This document shows positions 48,307 to 56,805 of a stretch of 64,000 nt of DNA, piece by piece. Source of the DNA: Dyella sp. RRB7 (GTDB taxonomy: Bacteria > Pseudomonadota > Gammaproteobacteria > Xanthomonadales > Rhodanobacteraceae); the NCBI RefSeq assembly GCF_022761115.1, contig NZ_JAKWJS010000004.1:186001-250000 (forward strand), in the 5' to 3' direction. The notes under the pieces were generated by a model, which was not told the origin of the DNA, made no database searches, and saw only the letters and a program-made list of their open reading frames with translations. Positions within the stretch are counted from its first letter, which is position 1. Each line of letters begins with the position of its first letter. The position numbers and the translations under genes were made by a program.

Positions 48307-49053
48307 ATGCAAGCCGCAGCCAATGTAAGCCCCGAGGAAATCGCCCGTTTCGGCAAACTGGCCGCGCGCTGGTGGGACCCGGATGGCGAGTCCCGTCCGC
48401 TGCATGACCTCAATCCGGTGCGTGCTGCTTACGTGGCCGCGCGGGTGGACCTGCGCAACGCCCGCGTGGCCGACGTCGGTTGCGGTGGTGGCCTGCTCAG
48501 CGAGGCGCTGGCCCGCGCGGGCGCGCACGTCACCGGCATCGATCTGGGCGAGAAGGTGATCGAGATCGCGCGCCTGCACCTGCACGAGTCGCGGCTGGAA
48601 ACGCCGAACCTGGATGTCGACTATCGCGTGCAGTCGTCGGCCGAGCTGGCGGCCGCCGAACCGGCCAGCTTCGATGCCGTGTGCTGCATGGAATTGATCG
48701 AGCATGTGCCCGATCCCGCTGCGCTGGTGCATGACCTGGCGCGCATGGTGAAGCCGGGCGGGGTGGTGGTGATGTCCACGCTCAACCGCACGCCGGCGGC
48801 TTTCGGCGCGGCCATCCTGGGGGCGGAGTACATCACCCGCATGCTGCCGCGCGGCACGCATCACTACGCGCAGTTCCTCAAGCCGTCGGAGCTGGGTCGC
48901 CTGATGCGCCACGCCGGGCTGGAACTGGAGGATGTGTCCGGCCTCGGCTACAACCCGCTCAACCGCAAGGCCTGGCTCAGCCGCTTCACGGCGGTGAATT
49001 ACCTGATCAGCGCACGTCCCGCGGGGACTCCCTGCGATCGTAAGCCCGCATGA
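48307..49053 (+). CDS. ubiG: ubiquinone biosynthesis O-methyltransferase UbiG
   Basis: A 248-residue SAM methyltransferase that does both O-methylations of ubiquinone synthesis. It begins with the UbiG-typical EIARFGKLAARWWDPDGESRPLHDLNPVRAAY. SAM motif I is ADVGCGGGLLSEALARAG, and VVVMSTLNRTPAAFGAAILGAEYITRMLPRGTHHYAQFLKPSEL is family-specific. The ATG at 48307 is preferred over 48298 since AAGGA then sits 8 bases upstream. Its end overlaps the next start by 4 bases. Confidence 0.95.
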   Translation: MQAAANVSPEEIARFGKLAARWWDPDGESRPLHDLNPVRAAYVAARVDLRNARVADVGCGGGLLSEALARAGAHVTGIDLGEKVIEIARLHLHESRLETPNLDVDYRVQSSAELAAAEPASFDAVCCMELIEHVPDPAALVHDLARMVKPGGVVVMSTLNRTPAAFGAAILGAEYITRMLPRGTHHYAQFLKPSELGRLMRHAGLELEDVSGLGYNPLNRKAWLSRFTAVNYLISARPAGTPCDRKPA

Positions 49054-49730
49054 AGTCCTTCCCCGATCAAGTGCAGGGCGTGCTGTTCGATCTGGACGGC
49101 ACCTTGCTCGACAGTGCCGTCGATCTTTACGCGGCGCTGAAAACCCAGTGCGAAGAAATGCAGGTGCCGGTGCCGGCGTTCGAGCCCGTGCGCGAGGTGG
49201 TATCGCGCGGCTCGCGTGCCATCCTGCGCTGCGCCTTCCCTGCGATCGAAGAAGCCGCATTGCTGGCGCTGGTGCCGCGCTACCTGGATCTGTACCAGGC
49301 GGTGATGGCGCATCAAACACATCCTTTTGACGGCATCGACGAGCTGCTGGCAACGATCGAGACCCAGGGCCTGAGTTGGGGCATCGTCACCAACAAGCCG
49401 GGCTTTCTCACCGACGAACTGGTGCAGCGCATCGGCTGGGGTGAGCGGGTGGCCGCGGTGGTGTCGGGCGACACTTTGCCGGTGAAAAAGCCGGACCCTG
49501 CGCCAGTGCTGCTCGCCTGCGAGCGCGCCGGGCTCGATCCGGCCCGTTGCCTGTTCGTGGGCGATGATCGCCGCGACGTGCTTGCTGGCGAAGCCGCCGG
49601 CCTGTACACGGTGGCCGTGCGCTGGGGCTATCTCGATGGCGGCGATCCGGCGCAGTGGGGCGCCGATCTGGTGCTCGATCACCCATCGGAGCTGGCCGCT
49701 CGCCTGCAGCCATGCCGGGTGACCGCATGA
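49050..49730 (+). CDS. HAD-superfamily phosphatase, MupP/Gph-like
   Basis: A 226-residue HAD hydrolase. The nucleophile motif is GVLFDLDGTLLDSAVDL (Asp at about residue 14). Motif II is in WGIVTNKPGFLTD, the motif III Lys in LPVKKPDPAPVL, and motif IV in LFVGDDRRDVLAGEAAGLYTVAVRWGY. It could be phosphoglycolate phosphatase, but the WGIVTNKP and WGADLVLDHP segments and the ATGA overlap with ubiG match MupP, the N-acetylmuramate 6-phosphate phosphatase found downstream of ubiG in Pseudomonas. It overlaps the next gene by 4 bases as well. Confidence 0.85.
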   Translation: MKSFPDQVQGVLFDLDGTLLDSAVDLYAALKTQCEEMQVPVPAFEPVREVVSRGSRAILRCAFPAIEEAALLALVPRYLDLYQAVMAHQTHPFDGIDELLATIETQGLSWGIVTNKPGFLTDELVQRIGWGERVAAVVSGDTLPVKKPDPAPVLLACERAGLDPARCLFVGDDRRDVLAGEAAGLYTVAVRWGYLDGGDPAQWGADLVLDHPSELAARLQPCRVTA

Positions 49731-50566
49731 GCGATGCCGCGCTGCAGAGCTATATCGACAAGTGGCTCGCGGTACAGCCGCAGCAGCGTATCGCGCTGGC
49801 CTTCGTCGATGCGGACACCTATCCGGGCCATATCGCCCTGGCCGCGCTGGAGCAGGAACTGCTCGCGGCCGCCTACGGCATCCGTGAGCCGCAGGTGGCG
49901 GCGAGCAAGCTCAACTGGTGGGCCGAGGAGCTTTCCGGGGCCGCCGCCAGTGGTGGGCGTCATCCGCTGACCAAGGTGTTGTTCGACGACGAGCGTGCCC
50001 ACGCGTTGCCCGGCGAGCAGTGGGTGGCGCCGGTGCTTGCCGCCATGGCCCAGCTGGAGGAGGGCACGGCCGCCGATTTTCAGGCCCAGCTGGCCGCCGG
50101 CTCGCTGTTGCATGGGGCGCTGGCCCAGCTGGAAACCGCCTGGTGGTTTGGCGAGGGCGCCTCATCCGGGCGTGCGGCCCGCGTCGCGACGTTGTCGCAC
50201 TTGCTGTTTGCCCTGCTGCGGCTGGAAGAGGACGCCGAGCGCGATCGCCTGCCGCTGCCGATGGCCAGGCTGGCCCGCTACGGCCTGAGCCGCACCGAGC
50301 TGCGTACGGCCAGCACCGCCCGCGAGGACGCCATTCGCGCCCAGCTGGACGACCTGGATGCCGCCTGGCGCGAGTCCGAGCGTCTGCCGGGGCCGCTCAG
50401 CGCGTTCCGCGGGCTGGAATCCCGCCACGGCCGCACGCTGGTCGATCGCGCGCGCAAGGCGGCCAACCCGCTGGCGGTGCTGCGCAAGGGGCAGGGGCGC
50501 CAGGGCCCGGCCGTGGCCTGGCAGGCCTGGCAGGCTGCGCGCGCCTGGCGCAACCAGGCCGGCTGA
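49727..50566 (+). CDS. squalene/phytoene synthase-like protein
   Basis: A 279-residue all-helical protein of the SQS/PSY superfamily. LALAALEQELLAAAYGI, KLNWWAEELSGAAASGGRHPLTKVL and LFALLRLEEDAERDRLPLPMARLARYGLS correspond to the family's conserved helices. The Asp-rich Mg-binding motifs are mostly lost: the first reads as FVDADTYPG, and the second, usually DxxxD, as RLEED. It may therefore be a non-enzymatic relative, like mitochondrial NDUFAF6. It begins in the ATGA overlap with the phosphatase gene, so ubiG, phosphatase and this gene form one translational unit. Confidence 0.72.
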   Translation: MSDAALQSYIDKWLAVQPQQRIALAFVDADTYPGHIALAALEQELLAAAYGIREPQVAASKLNWWAEELSGAAASGGRHPLTKVLFDDERAHALPGEQWVAPVLAAMAQLEEGTAADFQAQLAAGSLLHGALAQLETAWWFGEGASSGRAARVATLSHLLFALLRLEEDAERDRLPLPMARLARYGLSRTELRTASTAREDAIRAQLDDLDAAWRESERLPGPLSAFRGLESRHGRTLVDRARKAANPLAVLRKGQGRQGPAVAWQAWQAARAWRNQAG

Positions 50567-50668
50567 ACCACAGCGTTTCCGTCACGCGACTATTGCGAGG
50601 CCGGCGTGCTGCCCCAAGATTGATGTCGCTGCGGCGGCCCGCCCGCCCGTTGGACCATAGGATTACCC

Positions 50669-51622
50669 ATGTATACCGAGGAAAACACCGCCCGCCTGCT
50701 GCCCGACGTGGCAGTCCACGCCCAGCCGCACCTGGTGGGTGAACTGGATTGGGTCGGCATGGACGGCATCGAGGTGCCGGTGCGTTTCGATGCGGGTGAT
50801 GGCGATGTGCAGCGCGCCAGCGCGCGCGTCGGCGCCTTCGTCAACCTGCGCCGGCCGGACAAGCGCGGCATCCATATGTCGCGCCTGTACCTGCTGGTGG
50901 AGCAGGCGTTGAGCACGCAGACCCTCAGCGCCAACTCGCTGCACGACCTGCTGCGCGGGTTCCTCGATTCGCACAAGGACCTGTCCGACCGCGCCTGCCT
51001 GAGCATCCGTTTCGAGCACCTGGTGCGTCGCCCCGCGTTGCGCAGCGGCAACAGCGGCTGGCGCGCCTACCCGGTATGCATCGAGGCCAGCCTGGTCGGC
51101 GATGAATTCCTGCTCGAGTTCGGCACCGAGGTGGTCTATTCCTCGACCTGTCCCGCGTCGGCGGCGCTTTCGCGCCAGCTGATCCAGGACCAGTTCGCCA
51201 AGGATTTCGATGCTTCCTCGCCGGTCGACCACGCCGCCGTGCTGGCCTGGCTGGGCAGCGAGAAGGGCATCGTGGCCACCCCGCATGCGCAGCGCAGCGT
51301 GGCGCGCCTGCGCGTGCGGCCGAGCGAGGGTGCCAACTTCGACCTGATCAGCCTGATCGACCAGACCGAACAGGCCCTGGGCACGCCGGTACAGACGGCA
51401 GTGAAGCGCGAGGACGAACAGGCCTTCGCGCTCGCCAACGGCAGCAACCTGATGTTCTGCGAAGACGCCGCGCGTCGCATCCAGAAGGCGCTCGACGCCG
51501 ATGCCGGCCTCAGTGATTTCCATATCCGCGTGGAGCACCAGGAAAGCCTGCATCCGCATGATGCCGTCGCTTATGCCAGCAAGGGCGTGGCCGGTGGCTA
51601 TGCGGGCAAGGGCTGCGCCTGA
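50669..51622 (+). CDS. folE2: GTP cyclohydrolase I, type IB (FolE2)
   Basis: A 317-residue enzyme converting GTP to dihydroneopterin triphosphate for folate (and queuosine) synthesis. Blocks typical of FolE2 include GELDWVGMDGIEVPV near the N terminus, AFVNLRRPDKRGIHMSRLYLLVEQ, VYSSTCPASAALSRQL (with the conserved Cys) and FHIRVEHQESLHPHDAVAYASKG. Type IB enzymes work with several metals and often replace FolE under zinc shortage. I saw no clear Zur-type palindrome upstream. Confidence 0.94.
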   Translation: MYTEENTARLLPDVAVHAQPHLVGELDWVGMDGIEVPVRFDAGDGDVQRASARVGAFVNLRRPDKRGIHMSRLYLLVEQALSTQTLSANSLHDLLRGFLDSHKDLSDRACLSIRFEHLVRRPALRSGNSGWRAYPVCIEASLVGDEFLLEFGTEVVYSSTCPASAALSRQLIQDQFAKDFDASSPVDHAAVLAWLGSEKGIVATPHAQRSVARLRVRPSEGANFDLISLIDQTEQALGTPVQTAVKREDEQAFALANGSNLMFCEDAARRIQKALDADAGLSDFHIRVEHQESLHPHDAVAYASKGVAGGYAGKGCA

Positions 51623-51652
51623 GCCGCTTGTTCAAGCAAGCCCTGTTAGCAT

Positions 51653-51680
51653 GATGAAAGCCCGTTGCCGGGCTTTCATC
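51653..51680 (+). other. perfect hairpin between folE2 and the YbaY-like gene
   Basis: GATGAAAGCCCG / CGGGCTTTCATC, 12-bp perfect arms and a TTGC loop. It ends 5 bases before the GGAG ribosome site of the next gene. It could end the folE2 message or affect translation of the lipoprotein. No T-tract follows. Confidence 0.6.
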
Positions 51681-51694
51681 GTCTGGAGATCCGC

Positions 51695-52165
51695 ATGTCG
51701 TTCCGTCTTTCCTTGCTGGCTGTTGCCACGCTTGCGTTGTCTGCCTGCTCGTGGCTCCCGTTCCACCACAAGGAAGCGGCTTCCCAGCCGACGACCACGA
51801 CCAGCGCACCGGCAGCCCCGGTGCATCAGGCCTTGATGAGGACGTTGGTGGGCGACGTGCGCTACGACTTGCCGGCTGGGGTGCCGGCCGATGCCGTGGT
51901 AATCGTGACGCTGGCCGACGTCAGTCGCCAGGACGTCGCCGCACGCACGGTGGCGGAAGAACGCATCCAGCCCGTGGGTGCATCGCCGCTGGATTTCATG
52001 CTGAGCTATGACCCGGCCGACCTGCGCGATGGCGTGGATTTCACCATCAACGTGCACTTGCAGCAGGGCGACAAATTGCTGGCCGTCAACGATACGCGCG
52101 TGAGCGTGCTGGGTCGTTCCGGCGAGAACGGACCGGTGAGCATTACGCTCAAGGCCGTGCCGTAA
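51695..52165 (+). CDS. YbaY family lipoprotein
   Basis: A 156-residue predicted lipoprotein: signal MSFRLSLLAVATLALSAC with the lipobox LSAC at residue 18, then a Thr/Ala/Pro linker and one beta-sandwich domain. The domain reads ALMRTLVGDVRYDLPAGVPADAVVIVTLADVSRQDVAARTVAEERI...PLDFMLSYDPADL, which matches the YbaY/glycolipoprotein-like (type III secretion chaperone-like) fold. GGAG lies upstream of the ATG. The function is unknown. Confidence 0.82.
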   Translation: MSFRLSLLAVATLALSACSWLPFHHKEAASQPTTTTSAPAAPVHQALMRTLVGDVRYDLPAGVPADAVVIVTLADVSRQDVAARTVAEERIQPVGASPLDFMLSYDPADLRDGVDFTINVHLQQGDKLLAVNDTRVSVLGRSGENGPVSITLKAVP

Positions 52166-52183
52166 TCGACGACGCCGGGCGGC

Positions 52184-53728
52184 TCAGCGAAAAACGCCGA
52201 CCGCCTCGGCCAAGCGCGTTGCCTGTTGTTTCAGGCTTTCCGAGGCGGTGGCGACCTGTTCCACCAGCGCGGCGTTCTGGCGCGTGATCTGGTCGAGATC
52301 GCTCACTGAGCGATCGATCTGGGCGATGCCGCTGCTCTGTTCGGCGGTGGCCGCGCTGATTTCCGCCAACAGTTCGCTCACCCGCCGCACCTGCACGACG
52401 ATGTCGTCGGTCGCCTTGCCGGCTTCATCGGCGAGCCGCGAACCGGACTCGACCTGCTCCACGCTGGCATGGATCAGGTGCTTGATCTCCCGCGCGGACT
52501 GCGCACTGCGCTGCGCCAGGGCGCGCACTTCGCCGGCGACGACGGAGAAACCGCGCCCCTGTTCGCCGGCACGGGCGGCCTCGACGGCGGCATTGAGCGC
52601 GAGGATGTTGGTCTGGAACGCGATGCTGTCGATCACGCTGACGATCTCGGCGATCTGATGTGAGCCGGTGCTGATCCCATTCATGGTGTCGACCACGTCG
52701 GCCACGGCGCGGCCTCCCTGGTTGGCCGCCAGGTTGGTGGTGCCGGAAAGCTGGCTGGCCTGCGCCGCGGTCTCGGCGTTGCTGCCCACGGTCGCTGCCA
52801 TCTGTGTCGTCGAGGCGGCGGTCTGTTGCACATTCGTGGCGGCCTGGCCGGTGCGCGCGCGCAGGTCGACATTGCTTCGGGCAATGTCGTTGCTGGCGGT
52901 CCGCACCTGGATCGCCTGTTCGGCAATGTCGTCGATCAGCCAGCGGAACATCAGGCCAAGCTGGCCGATGGTGCGCAGGGTCATGCCGATCTCATCCACA
53001 CGGTTGAGATGGTCGCAATGATGGCGGGCGCCGGAGGCGACCTGCAGCGCCTGCTGCTGCACGCGCTCCAGTGGACGCGAGATCTGCGATTCCAGCCACC
53101 AGCATCCCAGCGCGGCGAGCAGCGCCGAGATGCCGGCGAGCGCCGCCAGGGTGGTGCCATGGATACCGAGCAGCGCTGCGCCCAGCGTCATGGCCGGTAC
53201 CAGCGTCAGCCACGCCAGGCGGATGCGCCAACGCACCGGCATGGTACGCAACAGCGATGTCCATGCCATCCACCCGGTACGGACGATCAACCCTTTGTGG
53301 AAGCGCCGGCGGTCGGCCTTGCCTTCGCGGAAGTCGCGGTACAACGCTTCCGCTGCGGCGATTTCGTCGCGCGTTACCTTGGTTCGCACGGACATGTAAC
53401 CGACCTGGTTGCCGTCGCGTACCACCGGCACCGCGTTGGCGCGCACCCAGTAGTGATCGCCGTTCTTGCGACGATTCTTGACCAGCGCCGTCCACGGCTC
53501 GCCACCCTTGATGGTGGCCCACATATCCGCGAAGGCTTCCACGGGCATATCCGGATGGCGCACCAGGTTGTGCGGCTGCCCGTGGATTTCCTCGTGCGAG
53601 AAGCCGCTCACCTGCACGAATGCCGCGTTGGCATAGGTGATGTGACTGCGGGTGTCGGTGGTCGACATCAAGGTGGCGCCGTCCGGCACCTCGAACTCGT
53701 GCTGGCTGACAGGCTGATTGTTGCGCAT
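52184..53728 (-). CDS. PAS-containing methyl-accepting chemotaxis protein, Aer-like
   Basis: A 514-residue chemoreceptor. The N-terminal PAS domain (residues 20-125, [34 protein letters not shown]) is of the FAD-binding Aer type. Two hydrophobic segments near residues 165-215 anchor it without a periplasmic domain. A HAMP-like region follows, then a long MCP signalling coiled coil with the hairpin tip [44 protein letters not shown]. It likely signals redox or oxygen state to CheA. GAGGA precedes the ATG at 53728. No che genes are nearby. Confidence 0.9.
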   Translation of the reverse strand: MRNNQPVSQHEFEVPDGATLMSTTDTRSHITYANAAFVQVSGFSHEEIHGQPHNLVRHPDMPVEAFADMWATIKGGEPWTALVKNRRKNGDHYWVRANAVPVVRDGNQVGYMSVRTKVTRDEIAAAEALYRDFREGKADRRRFHKGLIVRTGWMAWTSLLRTMPVRWRIRLAWLTLVPAMTLGAALLGIHGTTLAALAGISALLAALGCWWLESQISRPLERVQQQALQVASGARHHCDHLNRVDEIGMTLRTIGQLGLMFRWLIDDIAEQAIQVRTASNDIARSNVDLRARTGQAATNVQQTAASTTQMAATVGSNAETAAQASQLSGTTNLAANQGGRAVADVVDTMNGISTGSHQIAEIVSVIDSIAFQTNILALNAAVEAARAGEQGRGFSVVAGEVRALAQRSAQSAREIKHLIHASVEQVESGSRLADEAGKATDDIVVQVRRVSELLAEISAATAEQSSGIAQIDRSVSDLDQITRQNAALVEQVATASESLKQQATRLAEAVGVFR

Positions 53729-53857
53729 GACGGTTCCTCGGGGACGGACACAGGCCCGCCCATGAGCTCCGGTGTTGCAGATGGCCACCAGTGAAGCGTT
53801 GCGCTTATAGACGAGCAAGGAGGTTCTCGGCCAGCGGCAGTGAGTCTTTAGCAGTGT

Positions 53858-53888
53858 GTTGGCCTGCGTCATGCAGATGCAGGCCAAC
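53858..53888 (-). other. hairpin downstream of pyrC
   Basis: GTTGGCCTGC / GCAGGCCAAC, 10-bp perfect arms with an 11-base loop. It lies 33 bases past the pyrC stop on the minus strand. It is probably a transcript-end hairpin, although it has no T-tract. Confidence 0.5.
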
Positions 53889-53920
53889 AGATCAGCGCAT
53901 GGCGATTCCCGCTAGCGGAC

Positions 53921-55258
53921 TCAGCGTACGAAGGCCAGCCGCTGCCCGCGTACGCCCTGATCGATCGCCGCACCGTCCCATACGCGCTGGCCATTGACGA
54001 AGGTGGCGGCAATCGAGCTGTTGAAGGTATAGCCCTCGAACGGCGACCAGGCGCACTTGGACAGCACTTCCTCGCGACGCACGGTATGCGGCTTGTTGGG
54101 ATCGACCAACACCAGGTCGGCCGCATAGCCCTCGCGCAGGAAGCCGCGTTCCTTGACGTCAAACAGGGTGGCCGGCGCATGCGTGACGGCTTCCACCACG
54201 CGTTCCAGCGTCAGCTTGCCTTCGAACACGCGCTGCAACGCCGCCTGCAGTGCGAACTGCACCAGTGGCAGGCCGCTGGGCGCTTTGTCGTACAGCTGGG
54301 CCTTTTCTTCCAGCAGATGCGGGGCATGGTCGGTGGCCAGCACGTCGATGCGGCCTTCGGCCAGTGCCTGGGTGATCGCCTCGCGGTCCGCAGCGGTCTT
54401 GATCGCCGGGTTGCACTTGATCAGGAAGCCGAGGCGCTCATAGTCGCGGTCGTCGAAATGCAGGAAGTGCACGCAGGTTTCGGCGGTGATGCGCTTGCCC
54501 TTGACGGGCCCGGGCTGGAACAGCGCCAGCTCATCGGCCGTGGAGATATGCAGCACGTGCAGGCGGCTGTTGTGGCGCTTAGCCAGTTCGATCGCCAGGC
54601 GCGTGGATTTGATGCAAGCCTCGCGCGAGCGGATCAGCGGATGTTCCCAGGCCGGAATGGCGTCGCCGTACTTCGCATGGGCCTTGGCCAGGTTTGCATC
54701 GATCATCGGCGTGTCTTCACAATGCGTGATGATCGGCGTGGGCGCTTCACGGAAGATGCCGTCGAGCACGTCCGGGTTGTCCACCAGCATGTTGCCGGTG
54801 GAGGCGCCCATGAACACCTTGATGCCTGGCGCAGCGTGCGGATCCAGGCTGCGGATGGCTTCCAGGTTGTCGTTGCTGGCGCCCATGTAGAACGCGTAGT
54901 TCACCGCTGAGGTTTCCGCCGCGCGGGCGTACTTGGCTTCCAGGGTCTCGCGATCCAGCGCGGGCGGCTTGGTGTTGGGCATCTCCATAAAACTGGTGAT
55001 GCCGCCGGCGGCACAGGCCCGGGATTCGTGGGCGATGTCGGCCTTCTGGGTAAGGCCCGGTTCACGGAAGTGAACCTGGTCGTCGATCATGCCGGGGAAC
55101 AGCCACAGACCGCTCGCGTCGACCACCTGCTCGCCCGGACGGGCGTCGATGTCGCCCGCGATGGTGTCGATGCGCCCCTGCTTCACGCGCACATCGGCAT
55201 GGAAACGGCGGCCTTCGTTGACCAGTTCGGCGTTCTTGATCAGCCAATCAGTGGACAT
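53921..55258 (-). CDS. pyrC: dihydroorotase
   Basis: A 445-residue amidohydrolase of the type I dihydroorotase group, closing carbamoyl-aspartate in pyrimidine synthesis. It has FPGMIDDQVHFREPGLTQKADI (about residue 60), SFMEMPNTKPPAL, the region with the metal-bridging Lys in GIKVFMGASTGNML, ITHCEDTPMI, LHVLHISTADE and LATDHAPHLLEEK. The usual metal-binding HxH is QVH here, so one histidine is replaced by Gln. The start at 55258 overlaps the yidD end by 11 bases. Confidence 0.9.
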   Translation of the reverse strand: MSTDWLIKNAELVNEGRRFHADVRVKQGRIDTIAGDIDARPGEQVVDASGLWLFPGMIDDQVHFREPGLTQKADIAHESRACAAGGITSFMEMPNTKPPALDRETLEAKYARAAETSAVNYAFYMGASNDNLEAIRSLDPHAAPGIKVFMGASTGNMLVDNPDVLDGIFREAPTPIITHCEDTPMIDANLAKAHAKYGDAIPAWEHPLIRSREACIKSTRLAIELAKRHNSRLHVLHISTADELALFQPGPVKGKRITAETCVHFLHFDDRDYERLGFLIKCNPAIKTAADREAITQALAEGRIDVLATDHAPHLLEEKAQLYDKAPSGLPLVQFALQAALQRVFEGKLTLERVVEAVTHAPATLFDVKERGFLREGYAADLVLVDPNKPHTVRREEVLSKCAWSPFEGYTFNSSIAATFVNGQRVWDGAAIDQGVRGQRLAFVR

Positions 55259-55508
55259 GATTTTCTCCAGGGGTACGGCAACGGCGGAAAGTGAACTGCT
55301 CGGGCACGGGGTCTTCCCCTCCCTCGCACAACGGCTGGCAGCGCAGCAGGCGCCAGCCCGCCAGCAAGCCTCCCCGCATGGGACCGAAGCGCACGACGGC
55401 AATCCGTGCATAATCGGAACAGCTGGGATGGAAGCGGCAGCGCTGACCCAGCAGGGGGCTTAGCCAGCGCTTGTAGAAGCCAAGCAGTAGAAGTATGAGT
55501 CGGGTCAC
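55248..55508 (-). CDS. yidD: membrane protein insertion efficiency factor YidD
   Basis: An 86-residue YidD protein. The core matches the family: LGFYKRWLSPLLGQRCRFHPSCSDYARIAVVRFGPMRGGLLAGWRLLRCQPLCEGGEDPVPEQF, with the three conserved cysteines. The start is GTG at 55508 (VTRLILLLLGFYKRW), as no in-frame ATG gives a family-length N terminus. YidD usually lies between rnpA and yidC; here it is upstream of and overlapping pyrC. Confidence 0.9.
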   Translation of the reverse strand: MTRLILLLLGFYKRWLSPLLGQRCRFHPSCSDYARIAVVRFGPMRGGLLAGWRLLRCQPLCEGGEDPVPEQFTFRRCRTPGENHVH

Positions 55509-55633
55509 GACGGATTGACGCTGCCGAAACAGCTTGCGGCATGTAGTGTTGCAAGTATTCCAGAAGCACGGTTGCCGGTGTAAGGCACATGGGCTATAAC
55601 ACCCGGCCGCCAAGGCCAAAATGGTGAAGGGAA

Positions 55634-56740
55634 ATGGCGAAAACGACGCGTAGTGCGACAGCCACCAAGCCGCAGAAAGGAAAGCCTGCCGGCAAGGTGA
55701 AAGACGTGAAGGCTAGCAAGAAGGCAGGTGGCGCCAAGGCTGCCGCGCCCAGGCCGGCGGCCAAGTCGGCTCCGGCCAAGAAGCCGGCGGCCAAGAAAGC
55801 CGCGGTCAAAAAGGCTGTGGCGAAGAAGCCGGTGGCCAAAAAGGTAGCGGCCAAGGCCCCTGCCAAGCGCGTCGTTGCGAAAAAAACCGCCCCGAAGCCG
55901 CCGGCCAAGAAAGCCGCGCCGCCCAAGAAACCCACGGTCAGTAAGGCGGCAGTGAGGAAAGTGGCCAAGCCCACCACCAAGGTGGTGGCGCCCGCCAAGA
56001 AACAACCACCCAAGGTCGTTGCCAAGCCGGTGTCCGCACCGGTGAAGACGGCCAAGGCAGCACCGGCCGCGCCGGTTGCCAAGGCAGCGCCCGCCAAGCC
56101 CACCGCGGCCAAGCAGGCGGCGCCGGCACCCGCGACGAAGGCCGTGCCGGTGACCACCGGGCAGGTCAAGCACGCTCCCTTGCCGCTTACGGGTAAAGTA
56201 GCCAGTGCCACCGCTCGTCATACCACTCCCAAAAAGCAGATAGCCCAGCAGTCCTCGATGAACAATCCTGCAACTCTCGATAACGGCATCACCCGCGAAG
56301 ACGGCCGCTACGCGCTGCCTTCCACCACCACGATCGACCTGCCCAAGGGTTACCGTCCCTCGAACGACGAGGAGTACATGAACCCCAAGCACCTGGCCTA
56401 CTTCCGCAACAAGCTGCGCGAATGGCGCGATCAGCTGGTGGAAGAGTCGCGCCAGACCATGGAAAACCTGCGTGACGAAGTGCGCGATGTGGGCGACGAA
56501 GCCGAGCGCGCCACTCGCGAAACCGAGAACTCGCTTGAACTGCGCACGCGCGACCGCTACCGCAAGCTGATTTCCAAGATCGACAAGGCCCTGCGCCGGA
56601 TCGAGGAAGGCCGCTACGGTTACTGCGAGGAGACCGACGAGGAAATCGGCATCGATCGCCTCGACGCCCGTCCGATCGCCACGCTGTCGCTGGACGCGCA
56701 GGAGCGTCGCGAACATCTGCAGAAGCAGATGGGCGACTGA
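55634..56740 (+). CDS. dksA: DksA-family transcription factor with a long Ala/Lys/Pro-rich N-terminal extension
   Basis: A 368-residue protein. Residues 209-368 are a DksA core: NPKHLAYFRNKLREWRDQLVEES, coiled-coil tip DEAERA (where E. coli has DPVDRA), SLELRTRDRYRKLISKIDKALRRIEEGRYGYCEE. The zinc finger is lost: only Cys331 of the four cysteines remains (YCEETDEEIG, TLSLDA). Residues 1-208 are histone-H1-like (repeats such as KPAAKKAAVKKAVAKKP). An in-frame ATG at 56258 would give a normal-length DksA, but it lacks an obvious ribosome site. DksA tunes RNA polymerase with ppGpp. Confidence 0.9.
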   Translation: MAKTTRSATATKPQKGKPAGKVKDVKASKKAGGAKAAAPRPAAKSAPAKKPAAKKAAVKKAVAKKPVAKKVAAKAPAKRVVAKKTAPKPPAKKAAPPKKPTVSKAAVRKVAKPTTKVVAPAKKQPPKVVAKPVSAPVKTAKAAPAAPVAKAAPAKPTAAKQAAPAPATKAVPVTTGQVKHAPLPLTGKVASATARHTTPKKQIAQQSSMNNPATLDNGITREDGRYALPSTTTIDLPKGYRPSNDEEYMNPKHLAYFRNKLREWRDQLVEESRQTMENLRDEVRDVGDEAERATRETENSLELRTRDRYRKLISKIDKALRRIEEGRYGYCEETDEEIGIDRLDARPIATLSLDAQERREHLQKQMGD

Positions 56741-56763
56741 GCAACGCGCTCATGGATGCAAGG

Positions 56764-56797
56764 CCAAAGCCCCGCCAGCGTGCGGGGCTTTGTTTTT
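56764..56797. terminator. bidirectional terminator between dksA and sufE
   Basis: AAAGCCCCGC / GCGGGGCTTT, 10-bp arms with a cagcgt loop, followed by GTTTTT on the plus strand and preceded by A residues. It ends dksA and probably the convergent cysS-sufE transcript. Confidence 0.9.
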
Positions 56798-56805
56798 CAT
56801 GGCTT

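Noticed and set aside
50567-50668. A Zur operator before folE2
   Set aside because: Zinc-controlled folE2 genes are known, but this gap has no AT-rich dyad of the right form.
55660-56200. A CRISPR-like or tandem DNA repeat
   Set aside because: The repetitiveness comes from Ala-Lys-Pro codons in the DksA extension; spacing is irregular and there are no unique spacers.
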